Below, in pieces: positions 36,887 to 40,122 of a stretch of 40,122 nucleotides of DNA. Position numbers and translations under genes: made by a program. The number at the start of each line of letters is the position of its first letter. The first letter of the stretch is position 1. The notes beneath the pieces are model-generated. The model was not told the DNA's origin. It ran no database searches and saw only the letters and a program-made list of their open reading frames with translations. Where the stretch lies: contig JADFZO010000014.1 of assembly GCA_015232465.1 (NCBI GenBank), positions 1-40,122 of the forward strand, written 5' to 3'. The DNA comes from Desulfamplus sp. (GTDB lineage: Bacteria; Desulfobacterota; Desulfobacteria; Desulfobacterales; Desulfobacteraceae).

Positions 36887-37957
36887 ATGCAAACAACCAT
36901 TAAAGGCATAAAAATTCACAGCATCGCAACAGCCTTACCGCCTGATATAGAAGAGTTGAGCGAACTTGATATGATATTTGGAGAAGAGGAGATAAGTCGA
37001 ATTATTAAAACAAACGGCATTGAGCGTATTCGTAAAGCACCAGAGGGGCTATGTGCTTCTGATATGTGCGTTGCTGCTACCAATCTTATACTCAATTCAG
37101 AGAGCGTTAAAGAGTCCAATATATCGAACGAGATTGACGGAATCGTATTTGTGAGCCAAACACCTGATTACATTTTGCCTGCTACATCGTGCACTCTTCA
37201 AAAGCGATTAGGCTTATCGAAAAATAGCGTGGCTATTGATATAAATCATGGGTGTAGCGGTTATATTTATGGACTATATCAAGCCTCAATGATGGTAGCT
37301 GCTGGAGGCTGCCGCTCTGTTCTTATGTGTGCTGGTGATGTTCTTAGCTGTTACGTCAATCCGCTTGATAAAAATGAACGAATGGTTTTTGGAGATGCAG
37401 GAAGTGCGACTTTAATAACTCGTGGAGATGGGCAGATTGGGTTTGCATTTCACACCGATGGAAGCGGAGCAGAGCATCTTATAATTCCATCAGGAGGAAG
37501 TCGTCAGCCTCGTAGCGATGAGACAGCTCAGGTAAATATGCGTCCAGATGGCGGATTGCGTTCTGACGAAGAGCTTTTCATAAACGGAATCGAAGTTATG
37601 AATTTTGCTCTAAGAGAGGTACCAAAGGCAGTTACACAAGCTCTTGAGGCGGTTGGGTGGAGCAAAGAAGAGGTAACGCTTTTTGGTCTGCATCAGGCAA
37701 ATAAATTTATCGTTGATTATCTACGTAAAATATTGAAAGTGCCTGCCCTCAAGGTTCCAGTGGCAATGAAAGATACAGGTAACACGTCAGCAGCATCAAT
37801 CCCTTTGATGCTCTGCCAAGAAAGAGATAGATTTGTAAATGATGAAATGCTTACAAAATCTATTTTATGCGGGTTTGGCGTGGGATTCTCTTGCGGTGTT
37901 GCGGCTCTTGACCTATCTGATGTAAATATATTTGAACCGATTGAGATCAATTTTTGA
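36887..37957 (+). CDS. 3-oxoacyl-ACP synthase III (KAS III) family protein
   Basis: This is a 356-residue thiolase-fold condensing enzyme. The complete Cys-His-Asn triad is visible: Cys123 in NHGCSGYIYGL, His269 in LHQANKFIVDYL and Asn299 in DTGNTSAASIP. GDAGSATLI and FGVGFSCGVAAL are also typical. The N-terminus (KGIKIHSIATALPP) differs from the housekeeping FabH and resembles copies linked to cell-surface polysaccharide or secondary-product loci. With the following ACP, FabG-like reductase and acyl ligase it should make a short beta-hydroxyacyl group by condensing an acyl starter with a malonyl-type unit. It has its own promoter, so it may be a unit distinct from the NRPS line. Confidence 0.92.
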   Translation: MQTTIKGIKIHSIATALPPDIEELSELDMIFGEEEISRIIKTNGIERIRKAPEGLCASDMCVAATNLILNSESVKESNISNEIDGIVFVSQTPDYILPATSCTLQKRLGLSKNSVAIDINHGCSGYIYGLYQASMMVAAGGCRSVLMCAGDVLSCYVNPLDKNERMVFGDAGSATLITRGDGQIGFAFHTDGSGAEHLIIPSGGSRQPRSDETAQVNMRPDGGLRSDEELFINGIEVMNFALREVPKAVTQALEAVGWSKEEVTLFGLHQANKFIVDYLRKILKVPALKVPVAMKDTGNTSAASIPLMLCQERDRFVNDEMLTKSILCGFGVGFSCGVAALDLSDVNIFEPIEINF

Positions 37958-37977
37958 AGATTTAAGGAAAATAGAAG

Positions 37978-38286
37978 ATGACAACTGATTTATATAAAAC
38001 TCTTGTAGATTTGATAATTGTCCAAGCTGAGGAGTTAAATGAGGGTTTAAAGATTCAAATAGATGTAGCTGCTGGTGAAAATGCTGCACTTTTTGGAGAG
38101 GGGGGAGTTCTAAAATCAATCGAACTTGTCAACTTGATTGTAGCTGTTGAGCAGGCTGTAGAGGATAAATTTGACCTATTCTTAACATTAGCCGATGAAA
38201 AAGCTATGAGTCAGAAAAAAAGCCCATTTCGCACAATTGGTGCATTAGCTGCCTACATTGAAAAGAGGATGCAGGAGGAAGAATGA
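37978..38286 (+). CDS. Acyl carrier protein-like protein
   Basis: This is a 102-residue protein with the helix-II phosphopantetheine region VLKSIELVNLIVAVEQAVED. The attachment Ser is Ser47; the residue before it, normally Asp in DSL, is Lys46. The segment after it (LADEKAMSQKKSPFRTIGAL) is the conserved tail of the ACP subgroup found with KAS III, SDR and AMP-ligase genes in surface-polymer loci. It presumably carries the acyl chain built by its neighbours. It overlaps the SDR by four bases (ATGA), so the two are translationally coupled. Ribosome site AAGGA precedes the ATG. Confidence 0.82.
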   Translation: MTTDLYKTLVDLIIVQAEELNEGLKIQIDVAAGENAALFGEGGVLKSIELVNLIVAVEQAVEDKFDLFLTLADEKAMSQKKSPFRTIGALAAYIEKRMQEEE

Positions 38287-39002
38287 CGACAATTTTAACT
38301 GAAAATATCGCTCCAGTAACTCTTATCACAGGAACGAGCAGAGGTATTGGACGATTTTTAGCAAACCACTATCTTGAACAAGGACACAAGGTTATTGGGT
38401 GCAGTAGAAAGCCAGCAGATTGGGCTAATCCTAACTACGATCACCACATTGCTGATGTAACTCAAGAGTCAGATGTCAAACTGGTTCTAAAGTCGATACG
38501 AACAAAGTATGGTCGATTAGATAATCTTATCAACAATGCTGGTATTGCTGCAATGAATCATCTATTATTGACTCCAACTTCTGTGGTTGAGAATGTGTTT
38601 AATACAAACGTAGTTGGTACTTTTCTCTTCTGCCGCGAATCTGCTCGACTTATGAAAAAAAATAATTTTGGACGAATTGTCAATTTTTCTACAGTTGCTG
38701 TGCCTTTAAAATTGGAAGGGGAGGCTGTTTATGCTGCCTCAAAAGCTGCGGTAGTCTGTCTGACTCAGATAGCTTCGCGGGAATTTGCAGAGTTTGGGAT
38801 CACGGTAAATGCAGTTGGACCAACTCCAATCCAGACCGATCTTATTGCTGGTGTGAGTGAGGATAAAATTCAAGCTCTTATTAATCGTCAAGCTCTGCAT
38901 CGTTTAGGTACGTTTGAAGATGTTGCTAATGTGATTGATTTTTTTATTAAAAAAGAGAGCAATTTTATTACAGGACAGGTAGTTATGTTGGGTGGGGTGT
39001 AA
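38283..39002 (+). CDS. FabG-like 3-oxoacyl-ACP reductase (SDR)
   Basis: This is a 239-residue classical SDR with all signatures: TGTSRGIGRFLA for NADPH binding, NNAGIAAMN, catalytic Ser in VNFSTVAV, Tyr150-x-x-x-Lys154 in VYAASKAAVV, and NAVGPTPIQTDL. The C-terminal FITGQVVMLGGV matches FabG-type enzymes. It should reduce the beta-ketoacyl-ACP produced by the KAS III at 36887 to the 3-hydroxyacyl form. It is the functional contrast to the SDR at 13247, where Tyr is missing. Confidence 0.92.
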   Translation: MTTILTENIAPVTLITGTSRGIGRFLANHYLEQGHKVIGCSRKPADWANPNYDHHIADVTQESDVKLVLKSIRTKYGRLDNLINNAGIAAMNHLLLTPTSVVENVFNTNVVGTFLFCRESARLMKKNNFGRIVNFSTVAVPLKLEGEAVYAASKAAVVCLTQIASREFAEFGITVNAVGPTPIQTDLIAGVSEDKIQALINRQALHRLGTFEDVANVIDFFIKKESNFITGQVVMLGGV

Positions 39003-39037
39003 AACGATAATTGTTCTTGAGATAACAGGAATATTAA

Positions 39038-40122
39038 ATGATAACTTTTTTACGACAAGTTTTTGAAAAAAATTTAGATCAAGATGCTTTAGTGTGGCAG
39101 GATCGAATTTATAAATATAGAGAACTTCTAAACTCCTTAGAGAGTTTATCATTACGCATGAAAGAGGCTAAGGTTTGTCCAAATCAAGTTGTGGCTCTGG
39201 AAGCTGATTTCTCTCCTAATGCACTGGTTTTGATGTTAGCACTTATTGAGAAAAGGTGCGTAATTGTCCCTTTAAGTAGCACTGTTTCTGCACAAAAAGA
39301 GGAGTTTTGTCGTATTGCTGAGGTTGAGCGGGTAATTTCGATTAATGAAAACGATGAGGTAGAAATCTTGTCTATTAATCAAAATGTTCAGACAACCCAA
39401 CACCCATTAATTCAGACATTAAAAGATCGCAACCACCCTGGGCTGATTCTATTCTCGTCTGGCTCTACGGGCAAAAGCAAGGCTGCCCTGCACGATTTTG
39501 TCCCTCTTTTGGAGAAATTTAAGAGACCGAGAAAAACTTTGCGGACTCTCACCTTTTTGCTCTTTGACCATATTGGTGGAATCAATACCATATTTTATAC
39601 ACTTGCCAACGGAGGTTGTGCTGTAACAATTAAAGATCGCTCCCCAGAGGCTATTTGTCAGGCAATTCAAACTTATCAGGTGGAGCTTCTGCCAACTTCG
39701 CCTACGTTTATCAATCTTTTACTGCTTTCAGAGGCGTGGAAGCGATTTGATCTATCTTCACTTAAGCTTGTAACTTACGGGACTGAAGTTATGCCAGCTC
39801 CAACATTGCAGAGATTTCATCAACTATTTCCAGATATTAAATTGCAGCAGACTTACGGCTTATCAGAGATTGGAATTTTGAGTTCCAAATCTCGAAGTGC
39901 AGACTCGTTATGGTTAAAAATTGGCGGTTTTGGTATTGAGTATCGAATTGTAGATAAGATTTTGCAGATCAAAACCCCGTCTGCAATGCTTGGTTATCTT
40001 AATGCACCAAGCCCTTTTACTGATGATGGCTGGTTTGATACTGGAGATGAGGTAGAGGTTGACGGCGACTATATTCGTATTTTAGGTCGATCTTCTGAAA
40101 TTATAAATGTTGGTGGGGAAAA
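39038..40122 (+). CDS. AMP-binding acyl ligase, 3'-partial
   Basis: The frame opens at ATG 39038 (weak AGG-containing ribosome site) and remains open for 361 codons to the window edge. The N-terminus is short (MITFLRQVFEKNLDQDALVW). It has A3 loop LFSSGSTGKSKAAL, LFDHIGGINTIFYTL as the aromatic substrate-pocket segment, A5 QTYGLSEIG, WFDTGDEVEV and GRSSEIINVGGE at the start of the C-terminal subdomain; the catalytic A10 Lys lies beyond the edge. This form of ANL enzyme commonly accompanies KAS III, ACP and SDR genes and would load or release an acyl group on the 37978-38286 carrier. It is part of the same operon, 35 bases after the SDR. Confidence 0.9.
   Translation, partial: MITFLRQVFEKNLDQDALVWQDRIYKYRELLNSLESLSLRMKEAKVCPNQVVALEADFSPNALVLMLALIEKRCVIVPLSSTVSAQKEEFCRIAEVERVISINENDEVEILSINQNVQTTQHPLIQTLKDRNHPGLILFSSGSTGKSKAALHDFVPLLEKFKRPRKTLRTLTFLLFDHIGGINTIFYTLANGGCAVTIKDRSPEAICQAIQTYQVELLPTSPTFINLLLLSEAWKRFDLSSLKLVTYGTEVMPAPTLQRFHQLFPDIKLQQTYGLSEIGILSSKSRSADSLWLKIGGFGIEYRIVDKILQIKTPSAMLGYLNAPSPFTDDGWFDTGDEVEVDGDYIRILGRSSEIINVGGE

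Noticed and set aside
1070-39670. Many open frames of 60-180 codons on the minus strand and in other plus frames
   Set aside because: All lie inside long, well-recognised genes, have no family motifs or ribosome sites, and their compositions are those of shadow frames.
1-40122. CRISPR arrays, tRNA or rRNA genes, intact transposases, phage genes
   Set aside because: No regularly spaced repeats, no cloverleaf or rRNA-like stretches, and no transposase or integrase motifs were seen.

Overview
The window is one continuous run of plus-strand genes, almost all of it a hybrid polyketide/nonribosomal peptide (PKS/NRPS) biosynthetic cluster that runs off the 5' edge and probably continues past the 3' edge. 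The base composition is AT-rich, with a markedly GC-richer block at about 10.6-14.16 kb. Bacterial Shine-Dalgarno sites, ATGA-type overlaps and two toxin-antitoxin pairs show a bacterium. A Gram-negative with a large accessory genome, perhaps Desulfobacterota-like, is my guess from overall feel only; nothing in the window proves the taxon.

Layout. 1-6680: two PKS proteins, the first (5'-partial) ending DH-KR-ACP, the second KS-AT with no carrier protein. 6711-7703: SbnA-type enzyme, first step of L-2,3-diaminopropionate (Dap) synthesis. 7732-10272: a small DUF697-like membrane protein and a P-type ATPase. 10279-10491: a stub of a ketosynthase. 10624-14155: GC-rich block with an AT-ACP-alpha-oxoamine synthase fusion and a short-chain dehydrogenase lacking the catalytic Tyr. 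14184-14915: SAM methyltransferase. 15126-16232: arginine amidinotransferase. 16262-17893: acyl-AMP ligase. 17915-18946: SbnB, second step of Dap synthesis. 18996-27212: giant ACP-aminotransferase-C-A-PCP-E-C protein. 27214-27770: HicA/HicB. 27810-29666: AsnB-type amidotransferase. 29698-36138: A-PCP-C-A-PCP-E NRPS. 36150-36760: VapB/VapC. 36887-end: a separate KAS III / ACP / SDR / acyl-ligase operon with its own sigma70-like promoter.

How the parts work together (inference from domain order). A growing polyketide is reduced and dehydrated on the first PKS, passed to the KS-AT protein, and extended by malonate onto the ACP at the N-terminus of the 2738-residue protein. The unreduced beta-ketone is then transaminated by the adjacent PLP aminotransferase, giving a beta-amino acyl chain as in iturin/mycosubtilin or microcystin. 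The first NRPS module has an acidic binding pocket consistent with a diamino acid; with SbnA and SbnB present, Dap is the natural candidate, epimerised to D. The chain is joined by the terminal C domain to a residue activated by the next protein, then to an aliphatic (Val-like) residue that is epimerised. The last E domain ends in a donor-type docking tail and no thioesterase is present, so at least one more NRPS partner lies outside the window. AsnB, amidinotransferase, methyltransferase and the AT-ACP-AONS block are plausible tailoring or starter functions.

The most interesting points are: the foreign-looking AT-ACP-AONS block separating sbnA from sbnB; its acyltransferase with His in place of the carboxylate-binding Arg; the Tyr-less SDR; the co-occurrence of AONS and amidinotransferase, recalling saxitoxin logic; the repeated placement of toxin-antitoxin pairs directly after the two NRPS genes; a HicB antitoxin that appears to have lost its DNA-binding domain; and a P-type ATPase without the CPx metal motif.
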